Shown: positions 42,570-53,081, counted from the stretch's first letter. The stretch is 64,000 bases of DNA from Bin5 sp965204525 (GCA_965204525.1 OZ241994.1:5270001-5334000); one strand, 5' to 3'. Notes: generated by a model from the sequence alone, not told the origin. Made by a program: numbers and translations.

Positions 42570-44420
42570 CTAGCGGTCTACCTCACCAAGTACAATATCG
42601 ATCGACCCAATGTTGGTTACAACGTCTGATAGCATCTCACCGCGACTGATATGGTCGATGGCGTAAAGATTGTTGAAGCTGGGCCCGTGAACGTGCAGCC
42701 GGTACGGCTTGGCCGAACCGTCACTGTAGACGAAGAATCCCAGTTCGCCTTTGCTGTTTTCGATGCCGTGATAGAAGAAGCCGGGCGACACATGGAAGCC
42801 TTCCGTCATCAGCTTGAAGTGGTGAATCAACGCTTCCATACTCACGTCCAATTCGGCGCGCGGCGGCAGGGCCACCTTGCGATTGTTCGACTTATACAGA
42901 CCGCTGGGCAGGTTGCCCACCGCCTGCTCCAGGATGCGCACGCTCTGGCGCATCTCTTCCATTCGGATATTGAAGCGTCCGTAGCAGTCACCGTTGTCGC
43001 TGGTCGGCACCTCGAACTCATATGACTCATAGCCGCTGTAAGGTCGATCGCGGCGCAGGTCCCAGTCGATACCGCTTCCGCGCAGCATCGGCCCGGTCAA
43101 ACCCATGGCCAGGGCGTCTTCGGCGCTGATGAAGCCGATACCGGTCAAGCGTTCCTGCCACAGCGGCGCCTCCGTAATTAACGCCTCATACTCGTTGATC
43201 TTTTCCGGCATCACGCGCAGGAAATCCTTCAACTCAGCGATGAAAGCATCCGGCAGATCCTGCCAAACGCCGCCGATACGAATATAGCTGACGGTAAGCC
43301 GCGCGCCGCAGGCCATCTCGAACAGGTCCAGAATCCGCTCCCGTTCGCGCGTCGCGTACATGAGGAGGCTCATGCCGGTGCCCGAGACATCCAACACGTG
43401 CGTCGCCAGCCAGAACAGATGAGAAGCGATTCGCTGCATTTCGGCCATGATCACTCGGATCACCTGGGCCCGTTCAGGTATCTCCAGCCCCAGCATATGC
43501 TCGATGGTCAGGCAATAGCCCAGATTGTTCGACATCGCGGACAGATAGTCCATGCGGTCGGTGTAATAGACGAAGTCCTTATAGCGCTTGTTTTCCCCTG
43601 TCTTTTCGAAGCCGGAATGGAGAAAGCCCAAGTCCGGGTCGATGCTTACAATGCGCTCGCCGTCCATTTCCACGACCAGCCGCAGTACGCCGTGTGTACT
43701 GGGATGGTGCGGCCCCATATTGATGACCATGTTCTGGCGGCTCATCCCGGGCGGCAAGTCGGGAGCGGCGCTTTCTGCCGGCAAAATCTGGGAGCCCAGC
43801 GTTTCAAACTCCGGATCATCCCATGTGAATGTAAAGGGCACCTCTTCGCCGCCGAGGGGGGCCTGCTTCTGCAGCGGGTGGTTGGGCCAGTTCTTGGGCA
43901 TCAGGATCCGTCGCAGATCCGGATGGCCGTCGAAACGAATTCCCATCAGGTCGTACACTTCCCGCTCCGGCCACTCTGCTCCTCGGTACACGCCTGTCAA
44001 GCTGTCAATGTGCGGTAGCTCGCCGTTGCCGCCCGGTTCTGTTCCGCAGTCGGCTATGACAGTCAGGTGCTGGTTTCGCGAGTAGGAACGAAACTGGTAG
44101 ACCGTCTGAAAGCGGGCGCCGTCATCTAGAGGAAGTTGGGACCGGTCCACACTGGTTACGTCTATCAAAGTCTCATAGTTGAGTTCGACATCATCACGCA
44201 AAAATGTGGCGAGCGCCTTCAGTTGCGACGGATCAACGAATACCACCTGATTGCCGTTATGCAGGCCGGCCGCGACGATATCCTCCCCGAACCGTTCAAA
44301 AATGCGCCGTGTATCGTCCGTCTCCCCGGTCGGCATGGGCGCCAATGCAGGGATCCCCGGTGGATTCAGGGTTCGTTGGGTCTCGTATGAGCGAATAACC
44401 GGTGCTACGTCAAGTGGCAT
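42570..44420 (-). CDS. nuoCD: Fused NADH-quinone oxidoreductase subunits C and D
   Basis: This 616-residue protein joins the 30-kDa and 49-kDa quinone-module subunits. NuoC lies at about residues 35-215, with GAEWPEREVYDLMGIRFDGH and LRRILMPKNWPNHPLQK. NuoD follows from about 225 with QNMVINMGPHHPSTHGVLRL, the quinone-site His and neighbouring loop, then ILEQAVGNLPSGLYKSNN and the C-terminal GSIDIVLGEVDR. The C-D fusion is known from enterobacteria and others. The start ATG at 44420 has a weak ribosome site. nuoB lies 114 bases upstream. Confidence 0.96.
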   Translation of the reverse strand: MPLDVAPVIRSYETQRTLNPPGIPALAPMPTGETDDTRRIFERFGEDIVAAGLHNGNQVVFVDPSQLKALATFLRDDVELNYETLIDVTSVDRSQLPLDDGARFQTVYQFRSYSRNQHLTVIADCGTEPGGNGELPHIDSLTGVYRGAEWPEREVYDLMGIRFDGHPDLRRILMPKNWPNHPLQKQAPLGGEEVPFTFTWDDPEFETLGSQILPAESAAPDLPPGMSRQNMVINMGPHHPSTHGVLRLVVEMDGERIVSIDPDLGFLHSGFEKTGENKRYKDFVYYTDRMDYLSAMSNNLGYCLTIEHMLGLEIPERAQVIRVIMAEMQRIASHLFWLATHVLDVSGTGMSLLMYATRERERILDLFEMACGARLTVSYIRIGGVWQDLPDAFIAELKDFLRVMPEKINEYEALITEAPLWQERLTGIGFISAEDALAMGLTGPMLRGSGIDWDLRRDRPYSGYESYEFEVPTSDNGDCYGRFNIRMEEMRQSVRILEQAVGNLPSGLYKSNNRKVALPPRAELDVSMEALIHHFKLMTEGFHVSPGFFYHGIENSKGELGFFVYSDGSAKPYRLHVHGPSFNNLYAIDHISRGEMLSDVVTNIGSIDIVLGEVDR

Positions 44421-44534
44421 TTCTCAACTCGCTCTCTTAATGGCTGGCTAGGCCGGATAAACTCAGGACTGTTTTCACTCTGCTGAATTACCTGGCCAAA
44501 TGTGCGCGCCGTTCACAAGGAACCTGTATTGAGG

Positions 44535-45062
44535 TCATACGCCTAACGGCATGATTTCTTCAACAGCCAGCGGTTCCTCGACCTTGCGCCATGCCCCAAC
44601 TGTTTCGCGCCGCTGTTTCGCACGCAACAAATCCATTGCGTAAAGCAGGGACTCGGGTCGCGGCGGGCAGCCTGGAACATAAACGTCTACGGGGATTATC
44701 TTGTCCACCCCTTGGATGATGGCGTAGTTGTTGAAAGGCCCGCCGGCACTCGCGCAGATTCCCATGGCGATTACCCACTTGGGGGCCAGCATCTGATCAT
44801 ATATGCGCTTAATTACCGGGGCCATCTTGTTGCTGACACGGCCTGAGACGATCATGAGATCGGCCTGCCGCGGGCTGGCTCGGAAAAGTTCCGACCCGTA
44901 TCGGGCAATGTCGTGGCGGGCCGTTCCCGTAGCGATCATTTCCATCGCGCAACAGGCCAGCCCGAAGAGCAGCGGCCACGTGCTATTGGCCCTTCCCCAA
45001 TTGATCACGCTGTCCAGCGACGTTGTCAAAATGCCTTCAGGAACCTTTTCTTCTAAACCCAT
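44535..45062 (-). CDS. nuoB: NADH-quinone oxidoreductase subunit B
   Basis: NuoB carries cluster N2, the immediate electron donor to quinone. The 175-residue protein has the tandem cysteines in LLFGLACCAMEMIATG, a third in AMGICASAGGPF and a fourth in VPGCPPRPESLLYAMD. The open frame reaches 45194, but ATG at 45062 has AAGGAACGGAC just upstream and fits family starts. There is only one nuoB in the window, so a second complex I lacking its own NuoB would need this one. Confidence 0.96.
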   Translation of the reverse strand: MGLEEKVPEGILTTSLDSVINWGRANSTWPLLFGLACCAMEMIATGTARHDIARYGSELFRASPRQADLMIVSGRVSNKMAPVIKRIYDQMLAPKWVIAMGICASAGGPFNNYAIIQGVDKIIPVDVYVPGCPPRPESLLYAMDLLRAKQRRETVGAWRKVEEPLAVEEIMPLGV

Positions 45063-45224
45063 GTCCGTTCCTTTACATCTACATCTCAGCAGCCTAGCCA
45101 GAGCCGGCAGTTTCTGAACGCAGCAAATGGCTTCCGGCTCTACTGGCCTTCCAGTCTTCGTCTCCAGCTGTAAGTTGTCAATACTCTGAGACAAGCTGTG
45201 CGCGACGGCCAGATCCCCCAGTTT

Positions 45225-45581
45225 CTAGTCCCAGTCGAGAGCGCCCTTCTTCCATTCATAGAGGAAACCTACCACGAGTACAATGAAGAAAGGGATCATC
45301 GCCAATAAAGCAAACAGGCGAAGGTCTCTCAAGACGGCCGCCCACGGGTAGAGGAAGATTACTTCGATGTCGAATATCAAAAAGAGCATTGCAACCAGAT
45401 AATATTTCACCGGGAATCTTCGACGGGCGTCGGAAAAGGGAATGATCCCCGATTCGTATGGCTCTAATTTCTGGTTGTTGCGCTCTCGTGGACCAAGTAG
45501 GGAGGGCAGACCTATCGCAATAATGCCGAATCCGGCCGCCAACAGGATCAGTATGAGAAGTGGCAGATAATCGCTTGCCAT
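45225..45581 (-). CDS. nuoA: NADH-quinone oxidoreductase subunit A (set 1)
   Basis: This 118-residue, three-helix subunit has a long loop (YESGIIPFSDARRRFPVKYY) touching the quinone site and the conserved acidic helix FLIFDIEVIFLYPWA. ATG at 45581 is preceded by AAGGAAAACC; an in-frame codon at 45632 is unsupported. It heads the complete minus-strand nuo operon and lies back to back with the nuoA of the second set, which has the same length. Confidence 0.95.
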   Translation of the reverse strand: MASDYLPLLILILLAAGFGIIAIGLPSLLGPRERNNQKLEPYESGIIPFSDARRRFPVKYYLVAMLFLIFDIEVIFLYPWAAVLRDLRLFALLAMIPFFIVLVVGFLYEWKKGALDWD

Positions 45582-45650
45582 CTCGGTTTTCCTTTTCAGC
45601 GCTCCTGACAGGCTTGGAGACTGTTCGTGCAATTTTCCACGAACGCAATT

Positions 45651-45680
45651 ATTCTAGCACGAACTGAAATCGACTGTCAA
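45651..45680 (-). promoter_or_regulatory. Sigma70 promoter of the complete nuo operon
   Basis: On the minus strand, TTGACA (45675-45680) and TAGAAT (45651-45656) are 18 bases apart, with TGC just before the -10 (an extended form). The predicted start lies about 60 bases before nuoA. The 317-base region 45582-45898 holds this and the divergent promoter listed next; I see no other gene in it. Confidence 0.75.
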
Positions 45681-45846
45681 AGCCGGTTAGCGCCGTTTAT
45701 CTACAAAAAGAAGCCGAATGGCCGCATTGGTTGGGTCATTCCCACAGCCCTGACCCGATCGAATGGAATGCCTCAGCGACGCATTCACGCACTGCACATT
45801 GATCGCGTTTGCGCGGGGTACAGACTTTCGCTTTCAGAAATCGCTA

Positions 45847-45855
45847 TGCTATACT
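45847..45855 (+). promoter_or_regulatory. Extended -10 promoter of the second nuo cluster
   Basis: TGCTATACT (45847-45855) is identical to the element before gnd. It lies 43 bases before the second nuoA start. No clear -35 is present. Its distance from the divergent promoter is about 165 bases, so one regulator bound between them could control both sets. Confidence 0.55.
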
Positions 45856-45898
45856 TTCTCGGGAGTTTGTTAAATTCCACACAAACGGATTCTCGGCA

Positions 45899-46255
45899 AT
45901 GCTCAGTCAGTATTTCTTCATTCTGGTTATGTCCGGTTTGGCGGTCGTGTTGCCTCTGTCCGCCATCGTGATGGGCCATTTCCTTGGCCCCCGCCGTCCT
46001 GATGAGATTAAGAACGACATCTACGAGAGTGGAGTCGAAACCATAGGTGAAACGTGGGTGCAATTTCGCGCTCAGTACTATCTGATTGGCCTTGTATTTG
46101 TCGTGTTCGACGTTGAAGCGTTATTCCTTTTCCCGATCGCAGTGGCGTATCAGCAGTTGGAAATGTTCGCAGTGCTTGCGACAATCTTCTTTGTCCTGCT
46201 GCTCGTGATCGGGCTCATGTACGACTGGCGCAAGGGCGCTCTGGAGTGGCAGTAA
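45899..46255 (+). CDS. nuoA: NADH-quinone oxidoreductase subunit A (set 2)
   Basis: This 118-residue paralogue begins the plus-strand membrane-arm cluster. Helix 1 is SQYFFILVMSGLAVVLPLSA, the loop YESGVETIGETWVQFRAQYY, and the acidic helix VFVVFDVEALFLFPIAV. The loop that contacts the quinone module is retained, which suggests it still docks to a NuoB/NuoD-type partner even though none is encoded in this cluster. ATG at 45899 is used; the frame is open to 45809. Confidence 0.95.
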   Translation: MLSQYFFILVMSGLAVVLPLSAIVMGHFLGPRRPDEIKNDIYESGVETIGETWVQFRAQYYLIGLVFVVFDVEALFLFPIAVAYQQLEMFAVLATIFFVLLLVIGLMYDWRKGALEWQ

Positions 46256-46340
46256 GTCTCGAAGTAATGCTGCGCATATTTTTCCAGGACGCGGCCCCGG
46301 CGGCCCTCAACTTCTCAGCTACCTGTTTGGAGGCTAAGTT

Positions 46341-47582
<1,242 letters not shown>

Positions 47583-47677
47583 GTTTTTCCTGACGAGCCG
47601 AAACAAACTTGTGGCTGCGTTGAGTCGGGGCATTGGCAAGTGTAGAGTCATTCCCCACCAGAAAAGGCAGGATTCCC

Positions 47678-48208
47678 ATGCAGTTACCGCTGGGCATAGA
47701 GGTACCGATACCGACATTTGAACAGTTCGTGTTTATCCAGGTGGCCTTGCTTACAGCCGTAGCCGGCCTGGCCGTTGTGATAAGCCGCAACCTCTTTCAC
47801 AGCGCTCTGGCCCTGACGCTGACCTTTTTCGGCGTCGCCGGAGTCTATGTCTTTCTGGAAGCCGAGTTTCTGGCGGTCAGTCAGGTGCTCGTTTACGTCG
47901 GCGCGATCGCCATGTTGATCGCGTTTGCAATCATGCTCACCCGCAGCATGATGTACGGGCGCACCTCTCCGCTCAACAATCAATGGGGCAAGTCGTCTCT
48001 GTTCGCCTTTCTCTTTTTCATCGGGCTGTTAGCCTTTGCGCGGGCAACGCCATGGCCGGCCGCGGGCGAAGAGGTTGTTGCCGACGAAGCGCTGATTGGC
48101 GCACTGGGCAGAGAGTTTGTAACAACTTACGTAATCGCATTTGAAGTTCTGGGGTTGCTGCTGCTATTGGCTTTGGTCGGCGCCGTCATGTTGGCACGCG
48201 ACCGCTAA
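47678..48208 (+). CDS. nuoJ: NADH-quinone oxidoreductase subunit J (set 2)
   Basis: This is a 176-residue NuoJ. The conserved block is GVAGVYVFLEAEFLAVSQVL and VYVGAIAMLIAFAIMLTRS; the last helix is VLGLLLLLALVGAVMLAR. ATG at 47678 has AGGA five bases upstream; an in-frame GTG-like start at 47633 is not supported. In canonical operons nuoI would lie between nuoH and nuoJ; here only 95 bases separate them. Confidence 0.93.
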   Translation: MQLPLGIEVPIPTFEQFVFIQVALLTAVAGLAVVISRNLFHSALALTLTFFGVAGVYVFLEAEFLAVSQVLVYVGAIAMLIAFAIMLTRSMMYGRTSPLNNQWGKSSLFAFLFFIGLLAFARATPWPAAGEEVVADEALIGALGREFVTTYVIAFEVLGLLLLLALVGAVMLARDR

Positions 48209-48287
48209 GGCACACGCTGAACAAAATTCGGTTATCGCGATTTCTGATCACCGATTACTTGCTACCGCATCTGTTTAGGGTTGATCT

Positions 48288-48602
48288 ATGGTTCCACTCA
48301 GTTGGTATCTGATGCTCGCCGCATTCCTGTTCTCATGCGGTCTGTACGGCGCGCTGGCCCGGCGCAACGCCATCGCCATGCTCATGGGCATCGAGTTGAT
48401 GCTCAATGCCGCCAACATTAACCTTGTGGCATTTTGGCGGCACGGAGTCGCCCCGATGGAGGACCTGACCGGCCAGGCTTTCGCCGTGCTGATCATCGGC
48501 CTGGCCGCAGCCGAAGCCGCCGTGGGACTGGCCCTGATAATCGCTGTCTATCGTGAGCGGCGCACCATAGATGTCGACGAGTTGGACATACTTTCAGGCT
48601 GA
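48288..48602 (+). CDS. nuoK: NADH-quinone oxidoreductase subunit K (set 2)
   Basis: This is a 104-residue three-helix subunit. Both membrane glutamates of the proton path are present, in AMLMGIELMLNAANINLVAF and GLAAAEAAVGLALIIAVYRE. It is followed by an extra gene not found in standard nuo operons. Confidence 0.95.
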   Translation: MVPLSWYLMLAAFLFSCGLYGALARRNAIAMLMGIELMLNAANINLVAFWRHGVAPMEDLTGQAFAVLIIGLAAAEAAVGLALIIAVYRERRTIDVDELDILSG

Positions 48603-48641
48603 ACCGGCCCGTGCAAGTGTGATGGCGTCACCAGCGGCGTC

Positions 48642-49019
48642 GTGTGCGGAGATGACTGGGAAAAGGTGGCCAGGAAGCAGCTGACGGGGACACTTGAAGA
48701 GCAGTGCAGTTTTCTCTACCAGCTCGCACAGGAGAAGATGGCGAGCGGAAACTACACGGGCGCGGTGTACGCGCTCAAAGAGATCATAAAGTATAACCCC
48801 GACTATGGCGACGTTGCACAACTCTTGGAGAAGGCCCGTCAGCACAAGAAAGCGCAAACATTTCGCTTGGTCATCTCTCTTGTTGGGGCAGTCATCTTTG
48901 TAGGTATCGGCTCGGGCGCAGGGCTGGACAACGATCTGTGGTTGTTCGCCTTTGCATTTGCCGGCCTGCTCGTGGGATATGTAGTCGCCAATCTGGTTCG
49001 AGGCCAAGCGAACTATTAG
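48642..49019 (+). CDS. Small TPR-like and two-helix membrane protein between nuoK and nuoL (set 2)
   Basis: I do not recognise this 125-residue protein. Residues about 18-68 look like one and a half TPR-type helical hairpins (FLYQLAQEKMASGNYTGAVY, ALKEIIKYNPDYGDVAQLLE). Two membrane helices follow (FRLVISLVGAVIFVGIGSG; WLFAFAFAGLLVGYVVANLV). The start is probably GTG at 48642, without a good ribosome site. It lies inside the membrane-arm cluster with short gaps on both sides (39 and 68 bases), so it is likely cotranscribed. An assembly or docking factor for this variant complex is a reasonable guess but unproved. Confidence 0.6.
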   Translation: MCGDDWEKVARKQLTGTLEEQCSFLYQLAQEKMASGNYTGAVYALKEIIKYNPDYGDVAQLLEKARQHKKAQTFRLVISLVGAVIFVGIGSGAGLDNDLWLFAFAFAGLLVGYVVANLVRGQANY

Positions 49020-49087
49020 GTTTTGCGATTGAATTCTGAACTGGCTGCGGATGACCGTCCGTTTTCATTCTAACCTGAGGCTTTTCT

Positions 49088-51310
49088 ATGGAAGGACTTT
49101 TCAGCGTCACCTGGGTTGTGCCGATTCCTCCCTTCCTGGCATTCCTGGCGATCTTGCTTTTTCTCAACAAAAACAAACGCGGCAGCGCACTGACCGCAAT
49201 CGGCTCGGCTCTTATCAGTTGTGTATTGGGTTGGGGAATCGCCTTTGCTTCATTCTTCCGTGACCATTTCGGCGACCATCCTGTTGACGAGGCGATATAC
49301 ACGATTCCCACGGGCGCCACTGAGTTTGTCATCGGTTACGCGGTTGACCCGGCCAATGCCTTGATGCTCTTCATGGTGCCTTTCCTGGTGTTGATGATAT
49401 TCATCTACTCCAGCGGCTACATGAGTTTTCCCCACCATCTCCGGGCAGAGCAGTACCCGACCGCCTACGCGCAGGGGAAAGACCCCCGCTACAGCCGCTT
49501 CATGGCCTACATCTGTCTGTTTGCCACAGGCATGCTGGGGTTGGTCGTCGCCAACAATCTGCTCCAGTTCTTTGTGTTCTGGGAAGTGATGGGGCTGTGC
49601 AGCTATCTCTTGATCGGTTTCTGGTACGAGAAGGCTTCGGCGCGGGCAGCTGCGGTGAAGGCGTTCATCACCACCCGCATCGGCGATGCCCTGCTCATGA
49701 TCGGCTTGATCCTGTTGTACGTGCGCAGCGAGCCGAGCAGCCTGCGCTTCAGCGAGCTTTTCACTGAAACAAATCTGGATCAGCTCGCCCAATCCCTTGT
49801 TGACCTGCCTCTTTTCGGCGAAGTTCACTGGATTTCGCTCATCGGTGTGCTAATCTTCTGCGGCGCCATCGGCAAGAGTGCCCAGTTCCCGCTGCACATC
49901 TGGTTGCCCGATGCCATGGAAGGGCCGACACCTGTCAGCGCCATGATCCACGCGGCCACGATGGTGTCAGCCGGTGTCTTCCTACTGGTTCGGATGTTCC
50001 CGATCTACGAGTTTTCCGGCGAGGTCTCCAGCGGAACGCTGCAGTTCGTCGCTTTCATCGGCGCGTTTACGGCCCTGTTTGCGGCGACTATCGCCGTGGC
50101 CCAGTGGGATATCAAACGGGTGCTGGCCTACTCCACGATCTCGCAGCTCGGATATATGGTTGCCGCCATCGGCATGGGGGCATATGTCGCCGCGCTCTTT
50201 CACTTGCTCACACACGCCTTCTTCAAGGCTCTCCTGTTCCTCGGTTCAGGCAGTGTGATTCACGGCGTGGAACATGGCTACCATCACGCACATGAGCACG
50301 CACACGACGACCATGACGATAGCCACGCTGAACATATTGTCCGCCGCGCCGACGGCGTGCTCGATACCGAAGACGCGCAGGATATGCGCAACATGGGCGG
50401 CCTCCTGACGAGGATGCCCCGCACGGGATGGACTTTTATCATTGGCGGGCTGGCCCTCTCCGGCTTCCCCCTGATTACAGCCGGATTCTGGTCCAAGGAT
50501 GAGATCCTGGCTTTTGCCTGGGATGGCAACCACCAGTGGGTGTTCTGGACGCTGGCCTTGGCCGCCTTCCTGACCGCCTTCTATACGATGCGACAGATCG
50601 GGCTGACCTTCTTGGGACGGGCGCGCACGGAGGGAGCCTCGCACGCACCGGAGAGCGTCGCCAGCATGACGACGCCGCTGATTCTGATCAGCATCTTCGC
50701 CATTGCCGGCGGGTGGTTCGGCATTCCCGAGGCATTCCCGGTTCTGGGCGGCATCGTTCCCAACTGGATCGGGCACTTCCTCGAACCTTACATGAAGTAC
50801 ATGCACCTGTATCCGCATCATCCGGACTTCAATTTTGTGCCGCTGGCAGTCTCAATAGTGGTCGCGCTTGGCGGCCTTGGAGCCGGCTACCTGGTCTACG
50901 GACAGGGGTTGAAGGAGGGCCAGACGGATCCCGTCGCGCGGATTCTCGGTCCCATCTGGTGGATGTGGCATCGCAAGTACTGGATAGACGAACTTTACAA
51001 TAGCACGATCGTGCTGTTCACGATGTGGTTGAGCCGCTTCCTGGCCCTGTTCGACCGCGAATGGATTATCGACTGGGTTGTCAATGGCGTTGGACGAATT
51101 GCCATCCGGATCGGCGATCTCACCTCTGCCTTTGACAAATTTGTCGTTGACGGCTTCGTTGATGGAGTCGGCTGGATCTCCGATCAAGCCGGGCACATCG
51201 CCCGTCTGTTGCAGGACGGTCGTGTCCAGACATACCTGCTCTTCGGTATGTTGATCCTGGCCGTGTGGCTATTCTTGAACGTGTTACCCATGATACTTAC
51301 TTTGGTGTAA
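49088..51310 (+). CDS. nuoL: NADH-quinone oxidoreductase subunit L (set 2) with His-rich loop
   Basis: At 740 residues this is about 100 longer than set 1 NuoL. The channel Glu (FVFWEVMGLCSYLLIGFWYE) and Lys (GKSAQFPLHIWLPDAMEGPT) are intact, as is TPVSAMIHAATMVSAGVFLL. Residues about 392-416 form a loop with around ten His and several Asp/Glu (YHHAHEHAHDDHDDSHAEH), a possible metal-binding site. The C-terminal part has the lateral-helix region and a final anchor (TYLLFGMLILAVWLFLNVLP). GAGG lies seven bases before the ATG. Confidence 0.95.
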   Translation: MEGLFSVTWVVPIPPFLAFLAILLFLNKNKRGSALTAIGSALISCVLGWGIAFASFFRDHFGDHPVDEAIYTIPTGATEFVIGYAVDPANALMLFMVPFLVLMIFIYSSGYMSFPHHLRAEQYPTAYAQGKDPRYSRFMAYICLFATGMLGLVVANNLLQFFVFWEVMGLCSYLLIGFWYEKASARAAAVKAFITTRIGDALLMIGLILLYVRSEPSSLRFSELFTETNLDQLAQSLVDLPLFGEVHWISLIGVLIFCGAIGKSAQFPLHIWLPDAMEGPTPVSAMIHAATMVSAGVFLLVRMFPIYEFSGEVSSGTLQFVAFIGAFTALFAATIAVAQWDIKRVLAYSTISQLGYMVAAIGMGAYVAALFHLLTHAFFKALLFLGSGSVIHGVEHGYHHAHEHAHDDHDDSHAEHIVRRADGVLDTEDAQDMRNMGGLLTRMPRTGWTFIIGGLALSGFPLITAGFWSKDEILAFAWDGNHQWVFWTLALAAFLTAFYTMRQIGLTFLGRARTEGASHAPESVASMTTPLILISIFAIAGGWFGIPEAFPVLGGIVPNWIGHFLEPYMKYMHLYPHHPDFNFVPLAVSIVVALGGLGAGYLVYGQGLKEGQTDPVARILGPIWWMWHRKYWIDELYNSTIVLFTMWLSRFLALFDREWIIDWVVNGVGRIAIRIGDLTSAFDKFVVDGFVDGVGWISDQAGHIARLLQDGRVQTYLLFGMLILAVWLFLNVLPMILTLV

Positions 51311-51389
51311 GGAACGGCGCCGCTTTGAGCGGCGGCGGACGCAAAGCGCCATTACTGCCTAAACCAAAACTCTGCGTGGAGACGGCTTC

Positions 51390-52988
51390 ATGGAATCACC
51401 TGATTCAATTGTCCTGACAATACTGCTCTTCTGGCCGCTGGTGTCGGCACTCTTGGTCATCCTGCTTGGCAGCAGCGACAGCCTGATAAAAAAGGGCTCG
51501 ATCTGGGCCAGCTTGCTCCCTCTTGGCCTCAGCATCTATCTGCTTTTTGCCTATGACTCCGACATGGGGGGAATGCAGTTTGAGCAGTTCGCCAAGTGGA
51601 TTCCACAGCTCAATGCTGGCTACCATCTCGGCGTGGACGGGCTGAGCATACCCCTGATCTTCCTCACTACTCTGCTCAGCACACTGAGTCTGTACTACAG
51701 CGCGGGCGTCATCAACGAGCGTGTCAAGGAATACTTCTTCCTGATGCACCTGCTGGAATTCAGCATGATAGGCGTCTTTCTGGCCCTGGACTACGTTCTC
51801 TTCTATGTCTTTTGGGAGATCAGCCTGGTGCCGATGTACTTTCTCATTGGAATCTGGGGCGGCGAGAATCGCGGTTACGCGGCCACCAAGTTCTTCATCT
51901 ATACCCTGGTGGGCTCAGTGGCGATGCTGCTGGCGATCTTGGGGGTCTACTTCGCAACGGGGACCTTCGACATCGTTGAAGCGGCTGCGGCCCAGCCCTT
52001 CGCCGGCAACCTGACGCTGGCCAGCCTGGCGTTCTGGGGCTTTTTCCTGGGGTTCGCCTTCAAAGTACCGAGCTTCCCCTTCCACACTTGGCTTCCCGAC
52101 GCCCATACCGAGGCGCCCACGGCCGGCTCGGTTATTCTGGCAGGCGTTCTGCTGAAGTTGGGCGCCTACGGTATGTTACGCATCATGTTGCCCAGCTTTC
52201 CCGAGGCGTCCGTCTACTGGGCTACCTGGATAGTGGGGCTGGGAGCAATCGCCATCGTCTACGGCGCATTCGTATGCGTAGCCCAGACCGATCTGAAACG
52301 GCTGATCGCCTACAGTTCCGTCAGCCACATGGGTTACGTGATGCTGGGGATCGGAGCGGCGGCCGCAGTGATGACGCCCGACGCCTTGGCGGGCGCGGTC
52401 AACAGATTTGGCCTCACCCCGGAGGCCATTCAGGACAGCGCGGCGATGGCCCTCAACGGCGCTGCCCTGCAGATGTTCAATCACGGCATCATCACCGGCG
52501 CGCTGTTTTTTCTCGTTGGCATCATCTACGAGCGGGCGCATACGCGCGACCTGGCGAGATTTGGCGGACTGGCGACCAAGACGCCCCACTTCTACGGTCT
52601 TATGTTGACAGCGGCCTTCGCCAGCCTGGGACTTCCCGGCCTGGCCGGCTTCTGGGCGGAGCTGTTCACCTTCCGCGGGGCTTTTGCCATCATGCCCTAC
52701 TGGGCTGCCTTTGGCACGATCGGCATCGTCATCACCGCCGTCTACATTCTCTATCGCATTATCCAGAATGTCTTCCTTGGCGAGTATGACCCGAGCAAGC
52801 TCCCTCACTGGACGACAGTGCAAGGTGAACACGCCGACGGCCCAACCGACATGGTCGGATTTGAAAAAGTGACGATGTGGCCCCTGATCGCGGCGATGTT
52901 CCTGATCGGTATCTACCCAACGCCCCTGGTGAGCTACTTTAACCAGTCTGCGCGGGAGCTCTTGGCCTTTGTGCAGAATCTCGTCTGA
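51390..52988 (+). CDS. nuoM: NADH-quinone oxidoreductase subunit M (set 2)
   Basis: This is a 532-residue antiporter-like subunit. The channel Glu is in FYVFWEISLVPMYFLIGIWG and the Lys in GFAFKVPSFPFHTWLPDAHT. APTAGSVILAGVLLKLGAYG and LIAYSSVSHMGYVMLGIGAA follow. An insertion of about 25 residues (MTPDALAGAVNRFGLTPEAI) after that helix is absent from set 1. GGAGA precedes the ATG at good spacing. Confidence 0.96.
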   Translation: MESPDSIVLTILLFWPLVSALLVILLGSSDSLIKKGSIWASLLPLGLSIYLLFAYDSDMGGMQFEQFAKWIPQLNAGYHLGVDGLSIPLIFLTTLLSTLSLYYSAGVINERVKEYFFLMHLLEFSMIGVFLALDYVLFYVFWEISLVPMYFLIGIWGGENRGYAATKFFIYTLVGSVAMLLAILGVYFATGTFDIVEAAAAQPFAGNLTLASLAFWGFFLGFAFKVPSFPFHTWLPDAHTEAPTAGSVILAGVLLKLGAYGMLRIMLPSFPEASVYWATWIVGLGAIAIVYGAFVCVAQTDLKRLIAYSSVSHMGYVMLGIGAAAAVMTPDALAGAVNRFGLTPEAIQDSAAMALNGAALQMFNHGIITGALFFLVGIIYERAHTRDLARFGGLATKTPHFYGLMLTAAFASLGLPGLAGFWAELFTFRGAFAIMPYWAAFGTIGIVITAVYILYRIIQNVFLGEYDPSKLPHWTTVQGEHADGPTDMVGFEKVTMWPLIAAMFLIGIYPTPLVSYFNQSARELLAFVQNLV

Positions 52989-53081
52989 ACACTGCAGTGA
53001 CCTGTTGTCTGCTGCTGGCCGTGGCACGATAAACCGGCAGCAGCAGATCGACATCCCTCACTGATACATGGAGAACAGTCC

